From assembly GCF_900187605.1 (NCBI RefSeq), contig NZ_FYEA01000012.1, forward strand, positions 94,448 to 158,447: a stretch of 64,000 bases of DNA. Reading direction: 5' to 3'. The notes under the pieces are model-generated. The model was given only the letters and a program-made list of their open reading frames with translations. It made no database searches and was not told the DNA's origin. Positions 34,760 through 42,763 of the stretch are shown here, piece after piece (within the stretch, counting starts at the first letter, position 1; every line of letters starts with the position of its first letter). Origin of the DNA: Pseudomonas sp. Irchel 3H7. Its GTDB lineage: Bacteria > Pseudomonadota > Gammaproteobacteria > Pseudomonadales > Pseudomonadaceae. The translations under genes and the position numbers were made by a program.

Positions 34760-35404
34760 TCAGCGCTTGTTCAACCCCCGCGCCAACCGGTCCCCACCCA
34801 ACTGGATCACCGCCACCAGAGCCACCAGCAACACAATCACCGTCAGCATGATCTGGCTGTCAAAGCGCTGATACCCATAGCGATAGGCGATATCCCCCAA
34901 CCCACCCGCGCCAATCGCCCCGGCCATGGCCGACGAGTTGATCATCGTCACCAGCGTAATGGTGAAACCGCCGACAATCCCTGGCAGCGCCTCCGGCAAC
35001 AGCACATGCCAGACGATATGCCAACGCCGGCAGCCCATCGCCTGCGCAGCCTCGATCAAACCATGATCAACCTCGCGCAAACTCACTTCAGCAATCCGTG
35101 CAAAGAACGGCGTGGCGGCAATCGTCAGCGGCACGACGGCAGCCCAGACACCGTAGGTGGTACCGACAATCAACCGGGTAAATGGAATCAGCGCGACCAT
35201 CAGAATCAGAAACGGGATCGAGCGGAACAGATTCACGAACGCGCCCAAGGCACGGTTCAACACCGGCGCTTCGTAGATCCCGCCCTTGTCGCTGGTGACC
35301 AGAATCACCGCCATGGGAATCCCCACCAGCAGCGCGATCAGCGAAGATACGCCGACCATCAGAAACGTATCGATAAAGCCCTGCAGCAAGCGATCAAACC
35401 ACAT
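34760..35404 (-). CDS. metI: Methionine ABC importer permease MetI
   Basis: A 214-residue inner-membrane permease with five spans. Diagnostic segments are NLFRSIPFLILMVALIPFTR, the EAA loop EAAQAMGCRRWHIVWHVLLPEALPG and SAMAGAIGAGGLGDIAYRYGY. It moves methionine or its derivatives inward with MetN. Its start overlaps the end of metN by 11 bp. It is the last gene of the minus-strand set beginning at the SfnB-like genes. Confidence 0.93.
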   Translation of the reverse strand: MWFDRLLQGFIDTFLMVGVSSLIALLVGIPMAVILVTSDKGGIYEAPVLNRALGAFVNLFRSIPFLILMVALIPFTRLIVGTTYGVWAAVVPLTIAATPFFARIAEVSLREVDHGLIEAAQAMGCRRWHIVWHVLLPEALPGIVGGFTITLVTMINSSAMAGAIGAGGLGDIAYRYGYQRFDSQIMLTVIVLLVALVAVIQLGGDRLARGLNKR

Positions 35405-36515
35405 AACCCACTACCTCCACTCGTTGCGCCCACGGTGCGGCGCGCTCGCGCAATTGTTCGGCGCTGAACGCTGAGTCGCTGACAGCCAACAACAGTTGCC
35501 CCAGCGCGTGACCCTGAATCCGTTCGACGCCGCCCTGAAGCAATTTCACCCGCCCGCCGAGCGCGGCGAACAGTGCGCCCAGATCCGGCTCGTCGCTGGC
35601 ACTGCCGGTGAATTGCAGGCGCAGCACCACAGCGGCGTCGGAGGAGGGCGGCAGCGTGTGCAAGCGACTTTGCAATTCTTCCGGTAACGCGTGTTGCAGC
35701 GGCGCAAGCAAGGTCTGGCTGACCTCGTGCTGCGGATTACCGAACACTTCCCAGACCGGGCCTTGTTCGACCACCCGGCCATGCTCCAGCACCACGACGC
35801 GGTCGCAGATTTCGCGAATTACCGCCATCTCGTGAGTGATCAGAACGATGGTCAGGCCCAGGCGTTGATTGATCTCGCGCAGCAGGCCAAGGATCGACTG
35901 AGTGGTCTCCGGGTCGAGTGCCGATGTGGCCTCGTCGCAGAGCAAAATATCCGGGTCATGCACCAACGCGCGAGCGATGCCGACACGCTGCTTCTGTCCG
36001 CCGGAAAGCTGCGCCGGATAGGCTTTGTGCTTTTCCTGCAGGCCAACCAGTTCGAGCAGTTCGCGGACCTTTTTTTCACGTTGTTCCTTCGCGACGCCCG
36101 CGACTTTCAGCGGCAATTCAACGTTCTGCCAAACGGTCTTGGCCGACATCAGATTGAAGTGCTGAAAGATCATGCCGATGCGCCGGCGCAGAGCAACCAG
36201 ACGGTCTTCATCGAACCCGCCAATATCGACCTGATCGATCAACACCCGTCCTGAGGTCGGTTGTTCCAGACGATTGATCGTGCGGATCAGCGACGACTTG
36301 CCGGCGCCGCTGCGGCCGATAATGCCGAACACTTCGCCGCGCTGAATTGCCAGATCGATGCCTTGCAACGCGGCGACCGGGCCTTGCCGGCCGTTGTAGG
36401 TTTTACCCAGGCCGATGAAACGTACGTGGGCGCGATTCAACTCGGGGTGCAGTTCGGTTTTTTCAGCATTGTGGGGCTCTGGAAACTCCAGTCGCCGTTG
36501 GATCGCGGCCGTCAT
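35394..36515 (-). CDS. metN: Methionine ABC importer ATPase MetN
   Basis: The ATP-binding subunit, 373 residues from the ATG at 36515, with GGGAAAG upstream; a TTG 15 bp earlier is less likely. Walker A is GRSGAGKS (67-74), the signature is LSGGQKQR and Walker B is ILLCDEATSALDPE. After residue 270 a C-terminal NIL domain follows (LRLQFTGSASDEPDLGAL to the end), the regulatory site where methionine inhibits transport in E. coli MetN. Import would therefore shut down when methionine is plentiful. It starts 2 bp after metQ. Confidence 0.93.
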   Translation of the reverse strand: MTAAIQRRLEFPEPHNAEKTELHPELNRAHVRFIGLGKTYNGRQGPVAALQGIDLAIQRGEVFGIIGRSGAGKSSLIRTINRLEQPTSGRVLIDQVDIGGFDEDRLVALRRRIGMIFQHFNLMSAKTVWQNVELPLKVAGVAKEQREKKVRELLELVGLQEKHKAYPAQLSGGQKQRVGIARALVHDPDILLCDEATSALDPETTQSILGLLREINQRLGLTIVLITHEMAVIREICDRVVVLEHGRVVEQGPVWEVFGNPQHEVSQTLLAPLQHALPEELQSRLHTLPPSSDAAVVLRLQFTGSASDEPDLGALFAALGGRVKLLQGGVERIQGHALGQLLLAVSDSAFSAEQLRERAAPWAQRVEVVGYVV

Positions 36516-36517
36516 GC

Positions 36518-37327
36518 TCAGCTTTCCCAACCGGCTTGATACAGCTTGCCGTGAGCCTTATCCAGTGCGGCGCGAACAACCGGCGAGTGCTGGTAAATGT
36601 CGACGAATTTGATCAGGCGCGGATCGGTTTTGCTCTTCGGCTGGATGACGAACTGGATCACGTACTCCTTGTGGTCGAGGCCGTCGAACAGCAGTGCCGA
36701 ACCTGCATCGAAGGTCTTCGCCAAACGGATGTAGGCGGGGTAACCCTGAACCAGATCGGCGTCGTCGTAGGCGCGTACCAATTGCACGGCTTCAACCTGG
36801 AGGATTTTGATTTTCTTCGGGTTGGCGACGATGTCGTCTTCGGTGGCCTTGTAGCCGACGCCCGGTTTCAGGGTGATCAAACCGGCCTTGGCCAGCAGTT
36901 GCAGACCACGGCCGCTATTGATCGGATCGTTGGCGATGGCGACGCTGGCGCCTTCGGGCAACTCGTCGAAGCTTTTGTATTTTTTCGAGTAGAGGCCGAC
37001 GTTGTTGATGATCCCCGGCGCGAACGGCACCAGATCAAAACCCGACGCGGCTTTGGCGTTTTCGAGGAACGGGATGTGCTGGAAGTAGTTCACGTCGATG
37101 TCGCCGGCGGCGAGGCTGACGTTCGGCGCGATCCAGTCGGTGAACTCCACTAACTCAACTTTGAGGCCTTGTTTGGAGGCCTCTTCGACGGCGGCTTCCA
37201 GCGGAATGGCGAAGGCGGCGGTGGTGCCGATTTTCAACGGTGCGTCGGCGGCGAAGACTGCCGAGCTGAACAGGCCGAGGGCCAGGGCCAGTGCTTTGAC
37301 TGGGTGTGACAGGATTTTCTGGGTCAT
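36518..37327 (-). CDS. metQ: Methionine ABC importer binding protein MetQ
   Basis: A 269-residue NlpA-family binding protein with a signal peptide ending near AVFAADA. There is no lipobox. Family motifs are FTDWIAPN, DVNYFQHIPFLEN, VAIANDPINSGRGL and LVQGYPAYI. The family consensus after the ligand loop is NTNYA, and here it is QGYPAYIR, hinting at a ligand different from plain methionine. After the initiator there is neither methionine nor cysteine, which is notable for a methionine-family binding protein. A REPIN separates it from the upstream monooxygenase gene. Confidence 0.9.
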   Translation of the reverse strand: MTQKILSHPVKALALALGLFSSAVFAADAPLKIGTTAAFAIPLEAAVEEASKQGLKVELVEFTDWIAPNVSLAAGDIDVNYFQHIPFLENAKAASGFDLVPFAPGIINNVGLYSKKYKSFDELPEGASVAIANDPINSGRGLQLLAKAGLITLKPGVGYKATEDDIVANPKKIKILQVEAVQLVRAYDDADLVQGYPAYIRLAKTFDAGSALLFDGLDHKEYVIQFVIQPKSKTDPRLIKFVDIYQHSPVVRAALDKAHGKLYQAGWES

Positions 37328-37377
37328 GATGGTTTTTCCAGTCAGTGCATGAAATTTGTGGTGTTTGTTATGGCCTC

Positions 37378-37442
37378 ATCGCGAGCAGGCTCACTCCTAC
37401 AGGGGAACGCATTCCAAATGTAGGAGTGAGCCTGCTCGCGAT
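37378..37442. repeat. REPIN (inverted REP doublet)
   Basis: ATCGCGAGCAGGCTCACTCC and its inverted copy lie between the monooxygenase and metQ genes, both on the minus strand. Its mRNA hairpin could alter relative expression across the junction. Confidence 0.85.
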
Positions 37443-37446
37443 GCTT

Positions 37447-38805
37447 TTAGCGGCGAAACGCGGAGCCGGTGTGTTGCTCCGGCAACTGCGCCCCGCCGTG
37501 AAACAGCTTCTCGCGCAAGCTGCCGTTGTCGTACGCGGTCTTGTACGACCCGCGCCGCTGCAACTCCGGAATCACCAATTCAATGAAATCCACATAGCTC
37601 TCCGGCGTAACAATCCGGGTCAGGTTGAAGCCATCGAGGCCGGTCTCGGCGATCCACGATTCCAGCTCATCCGCCACTTGCTCCGGCGAGCCGACGACGG
37701 TGATGTAGCGACCACCGAGGGCGTGCTGGTCGAGCAATTTGCGCCGGGTCCAGTCGTTGTTCTGCAGGTTTTTGGTGGCGGACTGAATGGCGTTGCTCTT
37801 CACGTACTGGATCGGTTCGTCGATCTCGTACTGCGAAAAATCGATGCCGGTCGACGCGGAAAAATGCGCCACGCCAGCTTCGGCGCTGGCGTAACTCAGG
37901 TACTCGGCGTGCTTGGCCCACGCGGCTTCTTCCGTTGCGCCGACAATCACGTTGAGGCCCATGAACACCTTGATGTCCTCGGGATTGCGGCCCGCTTCAA
38001 CGGCGCTGGCGCGGACCTTGTCGACCTGAACTTTGGTCGACGGTTTGTTCTGACCGCTGATGAACACGCACTCGGCATGGCGTCCGGCGAAGAGCAAACC
38101 GCGTTCGGAACTGCCTGCTTGAAACAGCACTGGCGTACGCTGTGGCGAAGGCTCGCAGAGGTGATAACCCTCGACCTGATAGAACTCGCCTTTGTGCTCG
38201 ACCTTGTGCACTTTTTCCGGGTTGGCGTAGATCCGCTGCTCGCGGTCGTTGAGCACTGCGCCGTTTTCCCAGCTGCCTTCCCAGAGTTTGTAGAGCACCT
38301 CCAGATACTCGTCGGCCTGATCGTAGCGACGGTCGTGTTCCACCTGTTCGCTGAGGCCCATGGCTTTGGCGGCGCTGTCGAGATAACCGGTGACGATGTT
38401 CCAGCCAACACGACCACGGCTCAAATGATCGAGCGTCGACATGCGTCGGGCGAACAGATACGGCGGCTCATAAGTGAGATTCGCGGTCAGACCGAAACCA
38501 AGATTTCTGGTCACGGCAGCCATCGCTGAAACCAGTAACAACGGATCGTTGACCGGCAGCTGGATCGACTCTTTCAGCGTGACGTCGACCGAGTTCTGAT
38601 AGACGTCATACACGCCGACGATGTCAGCGATGAACAAACCGTCGAACAGCCCGCGCTCCAGCAATTGCGCCAGTTCCGTCCAGTATTCGAGGGTGTTGTA
38701 GCGCGTCGAGGTGTCGCGCGGATGCGTCCACAGGCCATGGTTGATGTGGCCAATGCAGTTCATGTTGAACGCATTCAGCAGGATCTTCTTTTTCGCCGCG
38801 CTCAT
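37447..38805 (-). CDS. FMNH2-dependent monooxygenase, NtaA/SnaA/DszA family
   Basis: A 452-residue flavin-dependent (bacterial luciferase-like) monooxygenase of the two-component type. Family motifs include SRGRVGWNIVTGYLDSAAKAMG, YDQADEYLEVLYKLWEGSW, VLFQAGSSERG and the closing RRGSYKTAYDNGSLREKL. Relatives open sulfones (DszA), nitrilotriacetate (NtaA) or dimethyl sulfone. It needs reduced FMN from a separate reductase; none is encoded in this window. Its ATG overlaps the stop of the upstream SfnB-like gene (TGATG). In context it probably cleaves a C-S bond in an organosulfur compound. The substrate is not known. Confidence 0.87.
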   Translation of the reverse strand: MSAAKKKILLNAFNMNCIGHINHGLWTHPRDTSTRYNTLEYWTELAQLLERGLFDGLFIADIVGVYDVYQNSVDVTLKESIQLPVNDPLLLVSAMAAVTRNLGFGLTANLTYEPPYLFARRMSTLDHLSRGRVGWNIVTGYLDSAAKAMGLSEQVEHDRRYDQADEYLEVLYKLWEGSWENGAVLNDREQRIYANPEKVHKVEHKGEFYQVEGYHLCEPSPQRTPVLFQAGSSERGLLFAGRHAECVFISGQNKPSTKVQVDKVRASAVEAGRNPEDIKVFMGLNVIVGATEEAAWAKHAEYLSYASAEAGVAHFSASTGIDFSQYEIDEPIQYVKSNAIQSATKNLQNNDWTRRKLLDQHALGGRYITVVGSPEQVADELESWIAETGLDGFNLTRIVTPESYVDFIELVIPELQRRGSYKTAYDNGSLREKLFHGGAQLPEQHTGSAFRR

Positions 38806-39998
38806 CAGATCGTCCCTCGCAACGGAGGGTTTTCGTCATTGAGGTAGTAGTTGCCCACCGCGTGATATTTCCAGCGCACCGGGTCGTGCAGGGTGTGCAC
38901 GCGGGCGTTGCGCCAATGGCGGTCGAGGCCATGTTCGATCAGGGTCGCCTGGCTGCCGGCCAGTTCGAACAGCGTGCTGCCGGCGGCCAAAGAGATTTCA
39001 GTGCTGATCGCCCGTGCTTCGGCGACGGCAATCGAAGCGGCGGCGACGGTTTCTGCGTTGGTCTCGGCTTGCGCGGCGTCAAGGAATTCGCCGGCACGTT
39101 CGAGCAAGGCTTCGGTGGCGTGCAAGCGAATGCTCAAATGGCCGAAGCTTTTCAGCGTCAGCGGGTCTTCGGTGGCTTTGTCGTTGCCGGAATCGATCCA
39201 TGGCCGGGTTTTGCTGCGCACAAAATGCAGCGCGTCTTCATAAGCGGCGCGAGCAATACCGGTGTCGATGGCGGCGTGAAGGATCTGCGCTAACGGGCCG
39301 ACAGTGGTCGGGCGTTCGAAGGCACTTTGAAACGGCAGCACGTCTTCGGCGGCAACGAATACATCTTCGAACACCACAGAACCGCTGCCAGTGGTGCGCT
39401 GGCCAAAGCCGCTCCAGTCGTCGATCACCGTCAGGCCTTTGCTGTCACGCGGGACGAAGGCCAGTTGCTGCACGCCGTTTTCATCCACCACAGAAGTAGG
39501 AATGCGCTGTGCGTAAATCGCGCCTGTCGCATAGAACTTGCGACCGTTGATGCGATAGCCGTCACCGGCGCGCTTGAGGCTGGTGACGCGGTCGTGGGCG
39601 GTTTTGGTGCCCAGTTCTGCCAAGGCATTGCCGAAGCGTTGGCCGGCGAGAACCTCGGCGTACAGCCGTTGTTTTTGTGCGTGGCTGCCGTTTACGCGCA
39701 GCACTTCCAGTGCGTAGAAATGGTTCTGCGGAATCTGCCCGAGCGAGCCGTCGGCCTGGGCGATCAGGGCAATGACTTTGGCCAAAGTTACGTTGGACAC
39801 GCCAGCGCCGCCGTATTCCCTGGGCACGCTGATGCCCCATAGACCGGAGCGGGAAAATACATCGAGTTCCGGCAGTGGCAAGCGACGTTCACGGTCGCGC
39901 AGGGCGCTGTCGCGTTTGAAATCTTCGGCCAGATCGCTGGCGACGATCAGGGCTTGCTCATCGCTGGTGATGACCGCGACGTGATGGGATAGCGTCAT
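38805..39998 (-). CDS. SfnB/DszC-family flavin monooxygenase 1
   Basis: A 397-residue acyl-CoA dehydrogenase-fold flavoprotein, starting at 39998 with CTGGAG upstream. The fold is visible in ISVPREYGGAGVSNVTLAKV (N-terminal helices), QNHFYALEVL, the beta domain with GRKFYATGAIYA and DDWSGFGQRTTGSGSV, and the C-terminal DRHWRNARVHTLHDPVRWKYHAVGNYYL. DszC-type relatives use FMNH2 and O2 to oxidise sulfur; SfnB is implicated in dimethyl sulfide/sulfone use. It contains no cysteine and no internal methionine. It is coupled to the DszA-like gene downstream by a TGATG overlap. The substrate is inferred, not known. Confidence 0.85.
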   Translation of the reverse strand: MTLSHHVAVITSDEQALIVASDLAEDFKRDSALRDRERRLPLPELDVFSRSGLWGISVPREYGGAGVSNVTLAKVIALIAQADGSLGQIPQNHFYALEVLRVNGSHAQKQRLYAEVLAGQRFGNALAELGTKTAHDRVTSLKRAGDGYRINGRKFYATGAIYAQRIPTSVVDENGVQQLAFVPRDSKGLTVIDDWSGFGQRTTGSGSVVFEDVFVAAEDVLPFQSAFERPTTVGPLAQILHAAIDTGIARAAYEDALHFVRSKTRPWIDSGNDKATEDPLTLKSFGHLSIRLHATEALLERAGEFLDAAQAETNAETVAAASIAVAEARAISTEISLAAGSTLFELAGSQATLIEHGLDRHWRNARVHTLHDPVRWKYHAVGNYYLNDENPPLRGTI

Positions 39999-40023
39999 GT
40001 TTTTCTCCAGATGTCTGGTCGTC

Positions 40024-41265
40024 TCAGATCCAGGAATGGCGAGCCGGTAAAGTGCCGTTGAGGCGATAGGCGCCGACCGCGTGATATTTCCAGCGCACCG
40101 GGTCATGCAGCGTGTGCACGCGGGCGTTGCGCCAGTGACGGTCGAGGTTGAATTCGGCGAGGGTCGCGTGGCTGCCGGCCAGTTCGAACAGCTTTTCGCT
40201 GGCGAGCAAGGAAATCTCGGTGGTCAGCACTTTTGCTTCGGCCACGGCGATCGAAGCGCGGGCGGCAGACTCGGCAGTGAGCGGCGCGGCGTGCACTTGA
40301 TCGAGCACTTTGCCGGCCTTGCGCAGCAGCGCTTCGGCGGCGTGCAGTTCGATTTTCAGTTTGCCGATGTCAGCGATCACATAGAGGTCATCGCTGGCGC
40401 GATCAACCTTGGCGTCGATCCACGGCCGTGCACGGGTTTTGACGAACTCGATAGCGTCATCAATGGCGCCACGGGCGATGCCGGCGTCGATGGCCGCTTG
40501 AATCAACTGCGACACCGCGCCTTGGGTGTTAGGGGTTTCGTTGATCTTCCAGTTGTCGACCACCAGGCTCGATTCGACACGCACGTTGTTCAGCAGAATC
40601 GTGCCGCTGGCGGTGGTGCGCTGACCGAAACCCGACCAGTCATCAACGATGCGCAAACCCGGCGTGCCGCGACGGACAAAGGCCAGCACTTGCTTGCCGT
40701 CATCGTTGAGCGCCTTGACCGCCACCCAATGCGCAAACAGCGCACCGGTGGAATAAAACTTCTGGCCGTTGATCACGTAATCATCAGCGTCGGCGGTGAT
40801 TCGCGCTTTCAGCTCCAGGGTGTTTTTGGTGCCGCGTTCCGGGCCGGCATTGCCGATGCGCCAGCCTTCCAGAACGCTCTGGAACAGCTGTTTTTTCTGC
40901 TCCTCGGTCGCGCTGCCGAGTACCAGATTGATAATGCCGAACTGGTTCTGCGGAATCTGCCCCAACGCCGGGTCGGCGGCGGAGATGATCGCGAACACTT
41001 CGGCCAAAGTGACAAAGGAAACCTGCGGGCCACCGTATTCGCGCGGGATGGCGATGCTGCCTAATCCGCTGCGGGTGAACTGTTCGATTTCCGACCACGG
41101 CAACTTGCGCTGGCGGTCGCGTTTGGCGGCCTGCACGCGGGCGACTTGCGCCAGTTCATGGGCAGCCTTGATGGCTTGGGCGTCGTTGCGCAAGACCTGC
41201 GCGGGCAACAACAGTGGGGCGATGTCCAGATCCGACTGGACGTTTGCATCTGCCAGACTGGACAT
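40024..41265 (-). CDS. SfnB/DszC-family flavin monooxygenase 2
   Basis: A 413-residue paralogue of the preceding protein, sharing AIPREYGGPQVSFVTLAEVF, GQKFYSTGALFAHW, DDWSGFGQRTTASGT and the closing DRHWRNARVHTLHDPVRWKYHAVGAY. It also has no cysteine and no methionine beyond the initiator, across 413 residues. It is the first large gene of the operon, 25 bp before its paralogue. AAGGAG lies 8 bp upstream of the ATG, inside a short leader frame whose stop overlaps the ATG. Two DszC-like enzymes may act on different oxidation steps or different substrates. Confidence 0.85.
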   Translation of the reverse strand: MSSLADANVQSDLDIAPLLLPAQVLRNDAQAIKAAHELAQVARVQAAKRDRQRKLPWSEIEQFTRSGLGSIAIPREYGGPQVSFVTLAEVFAIISAADPALGQIPQNQFGIINLVLGSATEEQKKQLFQSVLEGWRIGNAGPERGTKNTLELKARITADADDYVINGQKFYSTGALFAHWVAVKALNDDGKQVLAFVRRGTPGLRIVDDWSGFGQRTTASGTILLNNVRVESSLVVDNWKINETPNTQGAVSQLIQAAIDAGIARGAIDDAIEFVKTRARPWIDAKVDRASDDLYVIADIGKLKIELHAAEALLRKAGKVLDQVHAAPLTAESAARASIAVAEAKVLTTEISLLASEKLFELAGSHATLAEFNLDRHWRNARVHTLHDPVRWKYHAVGAYRLNGTLPARHSWI

Positions 41266-41333
41266 CAGTGCCGCTCCTTGGCTGCACGCAATGCCCTGGC
41301 GATCTGCACTGGGGTGATTGTGTTCCGGACCAT
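41265..41333 (-). CDS. Possible 22-aa leader peptide upstream of the SfnB-like operon
   Basis: A minus-strand frame from ATG at 41333 to a TGA overlapping the ATG of the SfnB-like gene (TGATG). GAGGTAGG sits 4 bp before its start. The predicted peptide begins MVRNTITPVQIARALRAA and is basic, without cysteine or internal methionine. The ribosome-binding site of the large gene lies within it, so its translation could control initiation downstream. Existence rests on sequence signals only. Confidence 0.45.
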   Translation of the reverse strand: MVRNTITPVQIARALRAAKERH

Positions 41334-41355
41334 ACTACCTACCTCACATCTCATG

Positions 41356-41378
41356 AAAAACGCCGCAAAAGTGCGGCG
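41356..41378 (-). terminator. Terminator-like hairpin in the SfnB-operon leader
   Basis: On the minus strand CGCCGC, a six-base loop ACTTTT, GCGGCG and five T form a classic intrinsic terminator. It lies between the operator-like motif at 41437 and the start codon at 41265. It may be an attenuator if the promoter is at the motif. Confidence 0.6.
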
Positions 41379-41429
41379 AACGAAAGAATGTCCGGTGGTC
41401 CGGTTCATATACCCTAAGCGTGTATAAAA

Positions 41430-41460
41430 CTTAAATAAACTAACTTTTAGGAATATGTAT
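41430..41460 (-). promoter_or_regulatory. Operator-like motif of the SfnB-metNIQ operon
   Basis: AAACTAACTTTTAGGAATAT at 41437-41456 resembles AAATAACTTTTTAGAATGAG upstream of tauA, in the same orientation relative to the gene. Minus-strand TATACA and GGTATAT downstream could serve as a -10. Confidence 0.5.
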
Positions 41461-41499
41461 AGAAGGGGTGATGGTCAGGTTGGTTAAGAATTTTCGGGT

Positions 41500-41522
41500 A
41501 AGGGGGCCGGGGCCCCTTATCC
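41500..41522 (-). terminator. Hairpin after the 254-aa gene
   Basis: TAAGGGG and CCCCTTA form a stem around a GC-rich core just downstream of the stop at 41534, followed on the minus strand by CCCGAAAATTCTT. It is a probable terminator of that gene. Confidence 0.5.
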
Positions 41523-41533
41523 GCTGAAGAGGA

Positions 41534-42298
41534 TCAATCTTTACGCGATTCGGCAGCCATGAGTTTTGGCCTGAGGGGCACTTTCAGATAAGGGTTTGCA
41601 CAACCGATCTTCAACGTTCTTGGCGGCGCCCAGCGCGAGTTGTTGCCGACCCGATCGAGAATGCAGTACGTCACGTCCAGCCGCAGATCTTCGCCCGCTT
41701 CGACAATCACCGAGGGAGGCACCCAGACTTGAATGGGCAGCCCGATATCCGCGGCGGTGATCGGTGCCAGGTCCATGCGTACATCGCCCCAGCGTAAGGT
41801 AATGGCGTCATCTTCGGCCATGTTCAGGTAGGGCTCGATGGTCAGCGGTACGCCGCGTTTGATCTGGTTTGGATTCACCCCCTGACGGCGAATGGTGTCG
41901 GGGATGGTCACGGGGGCCAGTTGCTGGTTTTCGTCTCCGCTCAGCGCTGAAGGTTGCCCGCCGGGGCAGTCCAGTTTGACCTGCACGCGCGTCGCCGCCG
42001 ATAACGCCGGCCCCTGACCGACCTGCATCACCCGGTAGTGAATGCGCGTCGTGCCGTTGGCGATGAAGCTTTCCGGCACCCGAAGGCTGATTGCCGTGCC
42101 GACGTCATCCGCTGTCAGCACCCTGGAGGCGACATAGCATTTGTTCCAGAACAGCTCGATCAGGTCTCCGCTATCCATGTCGGGATAGGGTGACACCTCG
42201 ACCACCAGATGGGCGGCGGCGGCCAGATTGATGCCGGTTTTTTGCGCTGGCGCTACGGTCGGCGCTGCCAGTTCGGGGGTATGCGAAGTTCGGGTCAT
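41534..42298 (-). CDS. Hypothetical protein with two tandem beta-rich repeats
   Basis: A 254-residue protein with no signal peptide or membrane span. Two copies of an about 90-residue unit are visible. The first is near residues 34-115 (VVEVSPYPDMDSGDLIELFW, then VPESFIANGTTRIHYRVMQVG). The second is near 153-235 (LTIEPYLNMAEDDAITLRWG, then VPPSVIVEAGEDLRLDVTYC). Each ends in a short Cys-containing strand (KLDCPGG, KIGCANP). The pattern resembles Ig-like or adhesin-type repeats in large Pseudomonas surface proteins, here as a short free-standing version. Unlike its neighbours it is not sulfur-poor. It is monocistronic, with a long AT-rich upstream region. The function is unknown. Confidence 0.7.
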   Translation of the reverse strand: MTRTSHTPELAAPTVAPAQKTGINLAAAAHLVVEVSPYPDMDSGDLIELFWNKCYVASRVLTADDVGTAISLRVPESFIANGTTRIHYRVMQVGQGPALSAATRVQVKLDCPGGQPSALSGDENQQLAPVTIPDTIRRQGVNPNQIKRGVPLTIEPYLNMAEDDAITLRWGDVRMDLAPITAADIGLPIQVWVPPSVIVEAGEDLRLDVTYCILDRVGNNSRWAPPRTLKIGCANPYLKVPLRPKLMAAESRKD

Positions 42299-42763
42299 CG
42301 ATTTCTCTCCTTGAAGCCTTGCAGCGAAGTCCGTTTCTGGAAGAACAAAAGGCGTGAATAAACTGGCAATAAAGCTTTGAACTTTTATTCAAGTTGAATA
42401 CGGGTTGGTTAAACTAAGTGGTGCCGGTTGGCGACTAGATAAGAGTCTGCGGGATGGGGTGTCAATAGATGATGTTAGTTAATTCGTGAATTACGAATTA
42501 ATCAGAATCTTCCTACGCTGTTGAGGCCTGATGCCTAAGCGCCAAGACGAAATGAGCCACGGAACTAACGGTTTTTTTGCGTTTTTTGCTTGGATTTATT
42601 CGAGCGCTGTCATGCTGGGTGGAGCGGGTAGCAGGCGGGCATTATCTGTTGCAGAACATATATATGTAGCGCATCGAATATGTTTTGTCTGAAGGGATAA
42701 AGCTGGTGTTTGTTGAAGGTAACTTCCATCCGTGGAAGTTTCCGATGCAGCGATAAAAAGTAC
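42299..42763. other. 465-bp intergenic region with a perfect palindrome
   Basis: No gene is seen. It is more AT-rich than its surroundings. TTAATTCGT at 42479-42487 and ACGAATTAA at 42493-42501 form a perfect 9-bp inverted repeat with a GAATT spacer, an operator-like structure. TTCAAGTTGAA is at 42388-42398. AACTTCCA and TGGAAGTT near 42720-42739 form a small hairpin just after tcyN. Confidence 0.5.

Noticed and set aside
42720..42739. Hairpin after tcyN as an intrinsic terminator
   Set aside because: The stem is short and no T run follows on the minus strand.
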